NCBI GenBank assembly: GCA_003559985.1 | Contig: PWJP01000010.1 | Location: forward strand, 1 to 10,804 | DNA: 10,804 bases | Reading direction: 5' to 3' | DNA from: Saprospirales bacterium | GTDB taxonomy: Bacteria > Bacteroidota > Bacteroidia > Chitinophagales > Saprospiraceae | Part shown: positions 1 through 7,496 of the stretch, one piece after another | How the letters are laid out: each line of letters opens with the position of its first letter | Numbering within the stretch: the stretch's first letter is position 1 | Position numbers and translations under genes: made by a program | Notes under the pieces: model-generated | What the model saw: the letters and a program-made list of their open reading frames with translations, nothing else | Database searches by the model: none | Told to the model about the DNA's origin: nothing

Positions 1-134
1 ACAACAAAAAGGCCCTGGAAGACTACATGAACAACCACGCACCTGCTCTCCAAAAATCCCATATTGATCGTTACAAAGATAAATTTGTAGCCTTCCGCTC
101 TTTTTTGGAAGTGGAAAACCAGAAGTCCGAGTAG
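1..134 (+). CDS. DUF4286 family protein, C-terminal fragment (5' end outside window)
   Basis: An open frame enters from the left edge (codons in phase with base 3) and stops at TAG 132-134, leaving about 43 C-terminal residues. The tail contains HAPALQKSHIDRYKDKFVAF followed by RSFLEVE. From memory this matches the end of the DUF4286 family, which are small (about 100 residue) cytoplasmic proteins common in Bacteroidota that typically finish with an RY-K-FVAFRTLLE-type motif. No function is established for the family. The start and roughly the first 55-60 residues lie outside the window. The next gene on this strand begins almost 580 bases later, so it is probably not co-transcribed with the antiporter operon. 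The assignment rests on a short motif only and could be wrong. Confidence 0.65.
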   Translation, partial: NKKALEDYMNNHAPALQKSHIDRYKDKFVAFRSFLEVENQKSE

Positions 135-257
135 GAGTAATGCCCTTTAGTGTTAAAAAAAGCTGGGTTAAAGTACATCAATTTGACTGCCCATCTCTCT
201 TTGTTGTCGAGAATGCCCAATTTAAACCCATCAGAAAAGGTTGCGGGTCCATTTACC

Positions 258-344
258 TCATTCTGCATTGGACTTTATTTCGGCTGAAATACCTATGACA
301 ATCTCAAGAAATGACCATAAAAATTTTTGTGTCATTCTAATCAT
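258..344 (-). CDS. Possible 28-residue small ORF, uncertain
   Basis: Reading the minus strand, an ATG at 344 is preceded by CAGGGAGAGATT, a respectable Shine-Dalgarno-like GGGAG about 7 bases upstream. The frame runs for 28 codons, with a hydrophobic middle (FLWSFLEIVIGIS), to TGA at 258-260. A second minus-strand ATG at 268 overlaps its end and opens a 65-codon frame that runs into the end of the DUF4286-like gene. The pair could be a frameshifted remnant of one small gene, a leader peptide, or chance. No homologue is recognised. It is listed because of the ribosome site, with low confidence. Confidence 0.18.
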   Translation of the reverse strand: MIRMTQKFLWSFLEIVIGISAEIKSNAE

Positions 345-468
345 AATCTCTCCCTGTTTAAAATGTAACCGATTTCAATCCAATCTCTATTACTTTTTGT
401 CTTGATCCGCCAAAGGGTTGGGGAGTGGGTCATTATCAACTTTCTGAAAAACGCCTTATGCAACAGAT

Positions 469-507
469 TAGAACCATGTAGCGGACGCAAGGCATTGCGT
501 CCCTACA
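469..507. repeat. Palindromic (REP-like) hairpin repeat, copy 1
   Basis: The core GGACGCAAGGCATTGCGTCC (483-502) is a perfect 8-bp inverted repeat around a GGCA loop. The stem extends as TGTAG (477-481) pairing with CTACA (503-507), with C482 bulged out. The 32 bases 469-500 recur at 8172-8203 with four mismatches, so the repeat is longer than the palindrome itself. The shape (imperfect GC-rich palindrome in an intergenic region, more than one copy) fits REP-type elements mobilised by RAYT transposases. No such transposase is visible in the window. Confidence 0.7.
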
Positions 508-712
508 CGGAAATTTATTCAAAACCTGTCCGCTAGCCCCGAATCCCCCCTTTCAAAAACCATTAATTCCCCCGAAACCTGCCTTTGGATTAAACCCCGG
601 CATCAAAATATTCATTAGATATTTCGTATAAAATCTATTACCGGGTGAATCGAACAAAAAACTTGTTACCACAGCCCGGGATATCAGGTAGAATTAGTTT
701 CTTTGTGCCCAT

Positions 713-3019
713 ATGTTAACAATCGTACTTACAGGAGTAGTATTGGCATTTTTCGTCCCGGCGATATACCGAATTTTCAAAGGTAATACCGGGATGGTGC
801 TCGCTCTGTATCCGGCGGCAGCCTTTGTATGGCTGATGACCCAATTCGGGAGTGTGTCGGGTGGCGATGTGGTCTCCTCAAGTTGGGATTGGGTGCCTAC
901 CATGGGCATTTCTCTGTCCTTCCACCTGGATGGGTTGAGCATGCTGTTCGCACTGCTCATCACGGGGATAGGTGCACTGGTATTGACCTATGCAGGGACC
1001 TACATGAAAGGCATGCCAAAGACCGACCGATTTTTCATGTCCCTGGTTTTGTTCATGGCGTCCATGCTCGGCCTGGTACTTTCTGACAACATCATAAGCC
1101 TCTTTATCTTTTGGGAGTTGACCAGTTTCAGCTCCTATTTTCTCATCGGTTATCACCACGAGGACAAGGAGTCTCGAAAATCTGCCCTTGAAGCTTTGCT
1201 GATCACGGCAGGTGGCGGCCTTGCCTTACTGGCGGGTCTGATTTTGCTGGGGATCGGCGGAGGTAGTATGGAGATGTCCGAACTGGTACAACGCGGAGAT
1301 GAACTGGCCGAGAGCGGACTTTTCACCGCAGCCATGTTGCTCATCATCATTGGTTGTTTTACAAAATCGGCCCAATTCCCCTTTCACTTCTGGTTGCCCT
1401 CAGCGATGGCTGCACCCACTCCGGTTAGTGCTTATCTTCACTCTGCCACCATGGTAAAAGCCGGGGTATATCTGCTGGCGCGAGTGAGTCCGGTATTCAA
1501 TGGAGCCGATGGATGGCACGCATTGCTGCTTATTTTCGGAGGCATCACCATGGTCCTGGGCTCCATGATCGCCGTCATGCAAACTGATTTAAAGAAAATT
1601 TTGGCCTACACCACGGTCAGCGCACTGGGTTTACTGGTAATGCTGCTGGGTATTGGAACCGGCATTGCCATAAAAGCCGCCGTGATTTTTATACTGGCCC
1701 ACGCCCTTTACAAGGGGTGTCTATTCCTGGTTGCGGGCATAGTGGATCACGAGACGGGCAGCAGAAATATCCGCAAACTGGGCAGGTTGTTTAAACAGAT
1801 GCCGGTAACGGGCACGGCGGCAGTGGTAGCCTGTTTATCCATGGCGGGTATTCCCCCGCTTTTTGGGTTCATCAGCAAAGAATATTCTTATGAATCCACC
1901 ATCGGGATGGTAGTCAATTCCCCACTGACGACCTCGGCCTTTTTCATCACCGGAATGTTATTCGTGGCAGCGGCCGGAATGCTTTCGTATATGGTATTTT
2001 TCGGCAGGCGCAACAAACTAAAAATCAAGCCACACGAGGCACCCATCACCATGCTTGCAGGGCCGGCTGTGCTCGCTGTGTTATCCATATTACTGGGCGT
2101 ATTCAGCGGTTTGATAAATCCGCTTTTGGACCAGGCGTCACAGGTGGTTTTCCCCGGAAATGAACCACTGAATATGAAACTTTGGCACGGGATCAATACA
2201 GAATTGATCTTGAGTATGACGACACTGGTGGCCGGCATTGCCGCCTTTGCCTTTGTGTATTACAATCCCCGGCTGATGTCGATGATTGAAATTTCGGATA
2301 AAATCAAGCCCTCTTACGCCTACAAACAGACCATGGACAGCCTTGCTGAACTGGCAAAAAATGTCACGCAAAAGGTTCAAAACGGCTATCTGCGGGTTTA
2401 CATTTCCATGATGGTGGGCACCTTTTGTGTGCTGGCACTAATCGTTCTCCAGGATTTTGGCATACCTAATATTGAAGTGCTTTGGAGTGACTTCAGGGTG
2501 TACGATATAGTAATTGGTGTACTGATGATCGTGGCCTGTTTTTACACAGTCGTAGCAAAATCGAGACTGCTCGCCATTGCCATGCTGGGTGTCGTTGGAT
2601 ATGGAGTGGCTTTTGTATTCATCATTTTCGGTGCTCCGGATTTGGCCATGACGCAAATATTGATTGAGACGCTCACCGTGGTGTTGTTTGTGCTCGTATT
2701 GTGGAAACTGCCGCACTACCTTATATTTGACGAGGGATTTATAAAATTCCGTTATTTCCTGGTTTCGGCCCTTTTTGGTGCTATAATGACCTGGATAGTG
2801 ATGCTCATCACCAGCTATCCCCTCGATTCTCATCTCAAGGCCTGGTTTGCGGAGTCGAGTTATCCGCTGGGCATGGGACGAAATGTAGTGAATGTAATCC
2901 TGGTGGATTTCCGTTCACTGGATACTTTGGGAGAGATCGTTGTATTGGGAATTGCTGCGGTGGGAATATACGGATTGATCAAATTTACCACAGAAAACGA
3001 TAAGGAGGAAGCGATATGA
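713..3019 (+). CDS. mrpA: Na+/H+ antiporter subunit A (MrpA/MnhA)
   Basis: This is the largest membrane subunit of the Mrp antiporter, 768 residues, close to the roughly 770-800 usual for the family. The N-terminal two thirds is a NuoL-like proton channel module. It shows the key acidic residue in FIFWELTSFSSYFLIGYHH (E135), the lysine in CFTKSAQFPFHFWLPSAM (K218), H243 and K249 in HSATMVKAG, the pair K294/K295 in TDLKKILAYTTVS, and H330/K334 in AHALYKGCLFLVAG. Residues about 600-665 form the DUF4040-type segment, with GAPDLAMTQILIETLTVVLF including E652. The C-terminus (about 680-758, NVILVDFRSLDTLGE with E741) is the MbhE-like domain that Mrp A subunits carry fused. The protein is hydrophobic throughout, with many membrane helices. 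The start is the ATG at 713; an in-frame stop lies at 695-697 and no Shine-Dalgarno is visible. It is the first gene of the operon, and its stop overlaps the mrpB start as ATGA. Confidence 0.96.
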   Translation: MLTIVLTGVVLAFFVPAIYRIFKGNTGMVLALYPAAAFVWLMTQFGSVSGGDVVSSSWDWVPTMGISLSFHLDGLSMLFALLITGIGALVLTYAGTYMKGMPKTDRFFMSLVLFMASMLGLVLSDNIISLFIFWELTSFSSYFLIGYHHEDKESRKSALEALLITAGGGLALLAGLILLGIGGGSMEMSELVQRGDELAESGLFTAAMLLIIIGCFTKSAQFPFHFWLPSAMAAPTPVSAYLHSATMVKAGVYLLARVSPVFNGADGWHALLLIFGGITMVLGSMIAVMQTDLKKILAYTTVSALGLLVMLLGIGTGIAIKAAVIFILAHALYKGCLFLVAGIVDHETGSRNIRKLGRLFKQMPVTGTAAVVACLSMAGIPPLFGFISKEYSYESTIGMVVNSPLTTSAFFITGMLFVAAAGMLSYMVFFGRRNKLKIKPHEAPITMLAGPAVLAVLSILLGVFSGLINPLLDQASQVVFPGNEPLNMKLWHGINTELILSMTTLVAGIAAFAFVYYNPRLMSMIEISDKIKPSYAYKQTMDSLAELAKNVTQKVQNGYLRVYISMMVGTFCVLALIVLQDFGIPNIEVLWSDFRVYDIVIGVLMIVACFYTVVAKSRLLAIAMLGVVGYGVAFVFIIFGAPDLAMTQILIETLTVVLFVLVLWKLPHYLIFDEGFIKFRYFLVSALFGAIMTWIVMLITSYPLDSHLKAWFAESSYPLGMGRNVVNVILVDFRSLDTLGEIVVLGIAAVGIYGLIKFTTENDKEEAI
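3002..3008 (+). promoter_or_regulatory. Strong ribosome binding site for mrpB
   Basis: AAGGAGG lies 7 bases before the ATG at 3016, inside the last codons of mrpA. Bacteroidota genes often lack such sites, so its presence supports this start and local re-initiation at the ATGA overlap. Confidence 0.7.
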
Positions 3020-3426
3020 ACTCAGTGATACTTTCGGCCGGAATCCGAGTATTGATCCCGTTGTTTTTTCTGTTTTCGCTCTACTTGCTGTTTCGCGGGC
3101 ACAATGCTCCGGGTGGTGGATTTGTAGCCGGCCTGGTTGCCTCGACCGGATTCGCCCTTTACGCCATAAATTACGGGGCGGAAAGAACGAGGCGCCGATT
3201 TAAGCTGAAGCCCATATTTTTGATTGCACTCGGTCTTTTACTCGCAGTAGTGAGTGGATTGATACCAGTAATAGCCGGCGAGACATATAAGACGGGTCTT
3301 TGGCTGGAGGAGCTAGAAGTCCCGATCATGGGTAAACCTGGCACGCCGATATTATTTGACATAGGAGTGTATCTGCTTGTAGGAGGAACGGTTTTGAAAA
3401 TAATTTTTTCACTTTGGGAGGAATGA
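3016..3426 (+). CDS. mrpB: Na+/H+ antiporter subunit B (MrpB/MnhB)
   Basis: This small integral membrane subunit has 136 residues, typical for MrpB. The family signature FRGHNAPGGGFVAG sits at residues 26-39, between the first two hydrophobic segments. A second conserved block, FDIGVYLLVGG (114-124), lies in the last helix. About four membrane helices can be seen (roughly 6-25, 34-53, 66-87, 112-132), with a basic cytoplasmic-looking loop AERTRRRFKLK between the second and third. The ATG at 3016 overlaps the mrpA stop and is preceded by a strong AAGGAGG. The subunit is part of the hetero-oligomeric Mrp complex and has no transport activity of its own known in the family. Its stop is one base from the mrpC start. 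Confidence 0.95.
   Translation: MNSVILSAGIRVLIPLFFLFSLYLLFRGHNAPGGGFVAGLVASTGFALYAINYGAERTRRRFKLKPIFLIALGLLLAVVSGLIPVIAGETYKTGLWLEELEVPIMGKPGTPILFDIGVYLLVGGTVLKIIFSLWEE
3416..3421 (+). promoter_or_regulatory. Ribosome binding site for mrpC
   Basis: GGGAGG at the very end of mrpB lies 6 bases before the ATG at 3428. It decides this start over the internal ATG at 3437. Confidence 0.6.
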
Positions 3427-3427
3427 C

Positions 3428-3784
3428 ATGGAAGATGTACTGCCATTTCTGATAGGAGGATTGTACGCCGGAGGAGTTTATCTGGTGCTGCACAAGAGTT
3501 TTGTAAAGCTGATTATCGGCCTTATCATTTTGGGCTACGCCTCCAATTTGATGCTGTTCACCATCAGCCGCATTACCCGTGGGGCCCCTCCATTGGTGCC
3601 CGAGGGTGCTGAAGCACTGGTGGAACCCTACGCAGACCCCCTGCCTCAGGCACTCGTATTGACCGCCATAGTGATCGGATTTGGAATACAGGCATTTGCC
3701 ATTGTTTTGATAAAAGTGGGATACCGAATAGTAGCCACGGACAATCTGGATGATTTAAACACGACTGACAGACTTGACGATTGA
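3428..3784 (+). CDS. mrpC: Na+/H+ antiporter subunit C (MrpC/MnhC)
   Basis: This NuoK-like small membrane subunit has 118 residues and three hydrophobic segments (about 5-21, 27-47, 73-97). The diagnostic block DPLPQALVLTAIVIGFG occupies residues 70-86 and holds the conserved Q, T and G positions of the family. YASNLMLF (37-44) corresponds to the conserved NL region of the second helix. The C-terminus after about residue 103 is a short acidic tail (DNLDDLNTTDRLDD), presumably cytoplasmic. Its homologue in complex I sits beside the antiporter-like subunits, so it is expected to bridge MrpA and MrpD. It starts one base after mrpB, and its TGA overlaps the mrpD ATG as TGATG. Confidence 0.95.
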   Translation: MEDVLPFLIGGLYAGGVYLVLHKSFVKLIIGLIILGYASNLMLFTISRITRGAPPLVPEGAEALVEPYADPLPQALVLTAIVIGFGIQAFAIVLIKVGYRIVATDNLDDLNTTDRLDD

Positions 3785-5298
3785 TGGAGAATGAATTGTT
3801 ACTGGTATTATTGATTCCATTGTTGGGGGGGATTTTCAGTCTCTTCTTTTGGATGGATGTGAAACGGCAAAAGGTCGTCTTTCTCATCAGCACCATTGCG
3901 ATGACGCTGGCGGCCATCAATCTGATGCGCTCTGTTCTGGAAAACGAGGTTATCACCCTGCAATCCGGAGGTTGGGACGCACCCTTTGGAATCAGCCTGG
4001 TGGCGGACTATCTCAGCACTTTTATGGTGCTACTCACAGGGATAATGGGACTTGCTGTCGGCATTTACTCGCTGGGGGACATGGACCGGGCACGTATGCG
4101 ATTCGGCTTTTTCCCACTGATGAGTTTCCTATTGTTCAGTGTCAGTGGGGCGTTTTTGTCAGGGGATATCTTTAACCTCTACGTTTGGTTTGAGATCATG
4201 CTTATCAGTTCATTTGTACTGATGGCACTGGGAAATACCAAGGCTCAACTGGAAGGGGCTATAAAGTATGTGACATTGAACATCATGGCCTCCATTTTCT
4301 TCCTGGCCGGAATTGGTGTATTGTACGGATTGACAGGCACGCTAAATATGGCCGACATTGCCCTGAGGATAAACAGCGTACCCGACGAAGGACTCATTAC
4401 CCTTGCGGCGGTTTTCTTCTTCATCGCCTTTGGGGTTAAATCCGCAGTTTTTCCGCTTTTTAGTTGGTTGCCGGCCTCCTATCACACTCCCCCAGTGGCG
4501 ATCACAGCTATATTTGCAGCACTGCTCACCAAAGTGGGTGTTTACGCATTTATTCGGTTTTTTACCCTGATTTTTACCCACGAAAGCCTCTTCCTGGACA
4601 ATCTGCTGATATTCACCGCAGCGACCACCATGTTTATCGGTGTACTCGGAGCGGCGGCCCAAATGGAATTCAGAAAAATACTCAGTGTCCATATCATCAG
4701 CCAGATTGGTTATTTGATCATGGGTTTGGCAATTGGCACCAAACTGGCCATCACAGGTGTAGTGTATTTTATCATTCACATTGTTTTTGTGAAAACCAAC
4801 CTGTTTTTAATAAGCGGAATCGTAAACAGACTAAAGGGGAGTTATGAGTTGAAAAAGCTGGGTGGTGTTTACCACACCTATCCCTTTTTGGCCTTACTCT
4901 TTGTAATCTCTGCCTTTTCTCTTGCAGGATTTCCGCCACTAAGCGGTTTTTGGGCAAAATTTGCACTGGTAAAGGCAGGTCTGGTGAGTGACGCTTACTT
5001 TTTGGTACTGGTCGCATTGGCCACGGGTTTTTTGACACTCTACTCCATGTCTAAGATTTGGAACGAAGTTTTTTGGAAGAAAAAACCCGAGGATGAAACA
5101 AATTTGGAGGTGGAGACCTTGAAAAAAGAGCGGGCAGGAATAAACCGTCAGGTATTGCTTCCTGTGGTTGCCATTACCGTTATGAGTGTTGGGGTGGCAA
5201 TTTGGGCAGAACCCATCTTTTACTTTGCCGAAATGACCGCTGAACAACTGTTGAATCCTGAAATTTATATTGTGAATGTATTAGGAGTAGCTCAATGA
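3784..5298 (+). CDS. mrpD: Na+/H+ antiporter subunit D (MrpD/MnhD)
   Basis: This is the second large proton-channel subunit, related to NuoN/NuoL, with 504 residues from the ATG at 3784, about the usual 490-500. A TTG at 3781 in the same frame would add one residue. I prefer the ATG because it forms the compact TGATG junction with mrpC. It also places the conserved glutamate of YVWFEIMLISSF at E137 and the channel lysine of FGVKSAVFPLFSWLPASYHT at K219. From memory, E137 is the number of the essential glutamate in Bacillus MrpD. Further expected residues are K250 (LLTKVGVYAF), K298 (EFRKILSVHIISQIG) and the H332/K337 region in FIIHIVFVKTNLFL. It is hydrophobic along its length except for a charged stretch at about 430-455 near the C-terminus. 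It ends in an ATGA overlap with mrpE. Confidence 0.95.
   Translation: MENELLLVLLIPLLGGIFSLFFWMDVKRQKVVFLISTIAMTLAAINLMRSVLENEVITLQSGGWDAPFGISLVADYLSTFMVLLTGIMGLAVGIYSLGDMDRARMRFGFFPLMSFLLFSVSGAFLSGDIFNLYVWFEIMLISSFVLMALGNTKAQLEGAIKYVTLNIMASIFFLAGIGVLYGLTGTLNMADIALRINSVPDEGLITLAAVFFFIAFGVKSAVFPLFSWLPASYHTPPVAITAIFAALLTKVGVYAFIRFFTLIFTHESLFLDNLLIFTAATTMFIGVLGAAAQMEFRKILSVHIISQIGYLIMGLAIGTKLAITGVVYFIIHIVFVKTNLFLISGIVNRLKGSYELKKLGGVYHTYPFLALLFVISAFSLAGFPPLSGFWAKFALVKAGLVSDAYFLVLVALATGFLTLYSMSKIWNEVFWKKKPEDETNLEVETLKKERAGINRQVLLPVVAITVMSVGVAIWAEPIFYFAEMTAEQLLNPEIYIVNVLGVAQ
5283..5287 (+). promoter_or_regulatory. Ribosome binding site for mrpE
   Basis: AGGAG in the last codons of mrpD, 7 bases before the ATG at 5295. 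Confidence 0.5.
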
Positions 5299-5786
5299 TT
5301 TGGATAATACCACATATCGCCCTGGCCATCATTTTGGCCTTACAGTTTCTCAACTTTATGAATTGGGGAGCCACAGCCATCAATTTGTTCTTTTGGACCT
5401 GGGTGATGTTCAGTATTCTATGGCCTGTAAGCTATCTGGTCAATAAAAAGTACGGCAGGAAATTACCCCGCCTGATAAATTTGATCGTTTACTTTATCAA
5501 GGAACTGGTGATGGCAAACATTCGGGTGGCATATGATGTGATTACCCCCACTACGCTCCTGCGTCCCTGCATAGTTGCCCTGCCACTGGATGCAAAGACC
5601 GACCTGGAAATAACCATACTGGCCAATATGATATCACTGACTCCGGGCACCCTGAGTCTCGAATTGAGTGAAGACAGAAAATACCTCTTTGTACACGCCA
5701 TCTATTTTAAAAAAATGACGGCTGAGAAGATAAAGGAAGAATTGAAAACTGGTTTTGAAAAAAGATTACTGGAGGTGACAAGATGA
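5295..5786 (+). CDS. mrpE: Na+/H+ antiporter subunit E (MrpE/MnhE)
   Basis: The protein has 163 residues, matching the usual length of about 160. Two hydrophobic segments at the N-terminus (about 3-22 and 26-48) are followed by an amphipathic stretch (about 60-80) and a soluble C-terminal domain. The conserved block LANMISLTPGTLSLEL (109-124) contains the T-P-G-T motif that marks the family, and YLFVHAIYF follows. In the family this subunit is needed for complex stability and activity, not for ion binding itself. It overlaps mrpD by ATGA upstream and mrpF by ATGA downstream. Confidence 0.95.
   Translation: MIWIIPHIALAIILALQFLNFMNWGATAINLFFWTWVMFSILWPVSYLVNKKYGRKLPRLINLIVYFIKELVMANIRVAYDVITPTTLLRPCIVALPLDAKTDLEITILANMISLTPGTLSLELSEDRKYLFVHAIYFKKMTAEKIKEELKTGFEKRLLEVTR
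5771..5778 (+). promoter_or_regulatory. Strong ribosome binding site for mrpF
   Basis: GGAGGTGA, an extended match to the 16S 3' end, lies 4 bases before the ATG at 5783 inside the end of mrpE. With the sites for mrpB and mrpC it shows that this operon uses Shine-Dalgarno signals at several internal junctions. Confidence 0.65.
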
Positions 5787-6061
5787 GTTGGTATTACATG
5801 GTTTTGTTGTTCGCGCTGATCGTCCTGAGTTTTTCGGCCGTATTGGTGTTTATCCGCATTATTATCGGACCATCCCTGCCGGACCGGGTTATCGCATTTG
5901 ACCTTATCGGCACTATTACAATCGGCATGATCGCCATTTACTCCCTGATTACCGGTCTTACCTCATACCTGGATGCAGCCATCATACTGTCGTTGATATT
6001 GTTTCTCGGTGCTGTAGCATTCGCCTATTACATGAAGAAAAGTCACAAACCAAAGAAATGA
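5783..6061 (+). CDS. mrpF: Na+/H+ antiporter subunit F (MrpF/MnhF)
   Basis: This three-helix membrane subunit has 92 residues (hydrophobic segments about 4-28, 36-57 and 61-84). The signature GPSLPDRVIAFDLIG (29-43) carries two aspartates, D34 and D40. The second lies in a membrane helix and corresponds to an acidic position reported as important in other Mrp F subunits. The C-terminus is a short basic tail (KKSHKPKK). The gene sits between mrpE and mrpG with ATGA overlaps on both sides, the canonical position. Confidence 0.94.
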   Translation: MSWYYMVLLFALIVLSFSAVLVFIRIIIGPSLPDRVIAFDLIGTITIGMIAIYSLITGLTSYLDAAIILSLILFLGAVAFAYYMKKSHKPKK

Positions 6062-6432
6062 TCGAATTAGCAAGTGCAGCAGTAATCATAATCGGGGTAT
6101 TGTTTATTTTGATCTCAGCGATCGGAGTGGTCAGACTACCTGATTTTTACATCAGGGTATCGGCCATTACCAAAGCGGCTACATTGGGCGTGGCCTGTAT
6201 CATGGTGGGTGTTGCCATTTATTTCAATGACGTGGATGTGGCACTCAAGGCCTCCGCAATTTTTGTCTTTCTGCTAATCACCTCGCCCATCGCAGCCCAT
6301 ATTATCGGTAGGGCAGCCTACGAAGACGGAGTCCCTCTTTGGAAAAAAACAGCCTTTGACGAATTTCGCGATTTCCGAGAAGGGAAAATAGGGAAAAAGG
6401 AAGACGAGAAAAAGAAGAACAAAGAGGATTAA
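6058..6432 (+). CDS. mrpG: Na+/H+ antiporter subunit G (MrpG/MnhG)
   Basis: This last subunit of the complex has 124 residues, with three hydrophobic segments (about 5-25, 38-57, 64-83). The conserved block GVVRLPDFYIRVSAITKAAT (23-42) is the family hallmark, and LLITSPIAAHIIGRAAY (72-88) gives the second conserved region with its intramembrane proline P77. After about residue 100 the protein ends in a highly charged, lysine-rich tail (GKIGKKEDEKKKNKED), likely cytoplasmic and disordered. The start overlaps the mrpF stop as ATGA. Unlike its neighbours it has no clear Shine-Dalgarno, so it probably depends on translational coupling. No clear intrinsic terminator follows. Confidence 0.95.
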   Translation: MIELASAAVIIIGVLFILISAIGVVRLPDFYIRVSAITKAATLGVACIMVGVAIYFNDVDVALKASAIFVFLLITSPIAAHIIGRAAYEDGVPLWKKTAFDEFRDFREGKIGKKEDEKKKNKED

Positions 6433-6513
6433 ACTGCAGTTCTTCTGTTTAAAAGTACCCGTTGAAATCCATTTTTTCAGCCACCCAAAAGGACAGGCTC
6501 AGATTTTACCACC

Positions 6514-7482
6514 ATGCAGGATTTGATAAGGAAGACTAAAAAGGGACTGTACGTAAGTGAGGCCGGCGTATGGATGGACCCTACTGGCAAGGTGGACAAA
6601 GCAATCATAACTCACATGCACGCAGACCACTGCAGATACGGCATGGGCAAATACATCATACCGGCCGATTCAATCGAGGTTTTTAAAAAGCGCATCGGCC
6701 CTGAAAATTTCACCGCTTACCCCTATGGCGAACCCTTTTTTATCAATGGACTGAAATTTTCATTCCACCCGGCCGGTCATGTGTCGGGTTCTGCTCAAAT
6801 AAGGGTGGAGCGAAAAGGCGAAGTGTGGGTGTATTCCGGGGATTACAAAACCGAATCCGATGGGCTATCCACTCCATTCGAACCGGTGAAATGCCACACT
6901 TTTATCACCGAATGTACTTTTGGACTGCCCGTTTATCGATGGCCCACTCAAAAAGAAATAATGGGTGATATAAAGGTATGGTGGGAGAAAAACCGCAGCC
7001 AGGGTAAAATCTCTGTATTGCAAGCCTATTCACTGGGAAAAGCCCAGCGGCTGATTAAGGGACTCGAAGATGTGCAGGGTACCATTTTCTGCCACCAGGC
7101 GGTACAGGATATGAACAATGCCGTGAGGAGAGACGGACACGCCCTCAAAAGAACCCGGCCCCTTTCCAACCACCTCAAATCCACCGACTTCCCCGGTAGC
7201 ATGGTCATCATCTCCCCATCGGGCTTTTCAGAACACTGGTCAAAGGTTTTCAAAAATGCCGAAAAAGCCATTGCATCGGGCTGGGCCGCAGTGAGAGGCG
7301 CCAAACGAAGAAGCGGAGTGGACAGGGGCTTTGTGCTTTCCGACCACGCCGATTGGCCGGGATTGTTGAAAGCAGTAAAAGCAACCGGAGCCGAGCGAAT
7401 TATTTGCACCCACGGCTTTCAACACGTCTTCGCCCGCTACTTAAGTGAAAATGGCTGGCAGGGAGAGGAGCTTCAGTCGTGA
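6514..7482 (+). CDS. Ligase-associated DNA exonuclease-like metallo-beta-lactamase/beta-CASP nuclease
   Basis: A 322-residue cytoplasmic protein. The metal-binding motif is ITHMHADHCRYG (H34, H36, D38, H39). It is followed by HPAGHVSGSAQ (H89), YSGDYK (D110), a conserved ITECTFG (E133), and near the end FVLSDHADWPGLL (H278) and IICTHGFQH (H300). These fit the beta-CASP branch of metallo-beta-lactamase nucleases. The wording of the SDHADW and ITECTFG motifs is that of the ligase-associated exonuclease family. In many bacteria that enzyme is encoded beside an ATP-dependent DNA ligase and an Lhr-like helicase and is inferred to act in DNA repair. Neither partner is next to it here. The C-terminus (GWQGEELQS) seems a few residues shorter than I expect for the family, and a repeat array begins 14 bases after the stop. 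It lies 81 bases downstream of mrpG on the same strand, so read-through from the mrp operon is possible. No strong ribosome site precedes the ATG. Confidence 0.85.
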   Translation: MQDLIRKTKKGLYVSEAGVWMDPTGKVDKAIITHMHADHCRYGMGKYIIPADSIEVFKKRIGPENFTAYPYGEPFFINGLKFSFHPAGHVSGSAQIRVERKGEVWVYSGDYKTESDGLSTPFEPVKCHTFITECTFGLPVYRWPTQKEIMGDIKVWWEKNRSQGKISVLQAYSLGKAQRLIKGLEDVQGTIFCHQAVQDMNNAVRRDGHALKRTRPLSNHLKSTDFPGSMVIISPSGFSEHWSKVFKNAEKAIASGWAAVRGAKRRSGVDRGFVLSDHADWPGLLKAVKATGAERIICTHGFQHVFARYLSENGWQGEELQS

Positions 7483-7496
7483 ATAGTGAATCTTTA

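Larger units (their letters stand above)
135..712. other. Intergenic region upstream of the mrp operon
   Basis: This stretch of 578 bases separates the DUF4286-like gene from mrpA. Apart from the weak small ORF at 258-344 and the hairpin repeat at 469-507, I see no gene, tRNA, recognisable riboswitch or convincing terminator. The last 110 bases before mrpA are A/T-rich and presumably carry the operon promoter. However, there is no clean TAnnTTTG box: the nearest candidates (TACTTTTTG around 391, TAAAAT around 628) match poorly. There is also no Shine-Dalgarno before the mrpA start. Confidence 0.6.

Noticed and set aside
600..712. Sodium- or pH-responsive riboswitch upstream of mrpA
   Set aside because: No recognisable conserved riboswitch core or long pairing could be found by eye; only A/T-rich leader sequence is visible.
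2438..2833. 131-codon minus-strand frame inside mrpA
   Set aside because: It is an antisense shadow of the DUF4040/MbhE-encoding part of mrpA and has no plausible protein character.
4342..4779. 145-codon minus-strand frame inside mrpD
   Set aside because: Antisense shadow of a conserved membrane-protein gene; the composition (many C, H, Q, N) is typical of a reversed hydrophobic frame.
713..6432. Energy-converting hydrogenase or complex I operon
   Set aside because: The NuoL/NuoN/NuoK-like subunits occur with MrpB, E, F and G signatures, and no iron-sulfur or hydrogenase subunits are present, so this is an Mrp antiporter.
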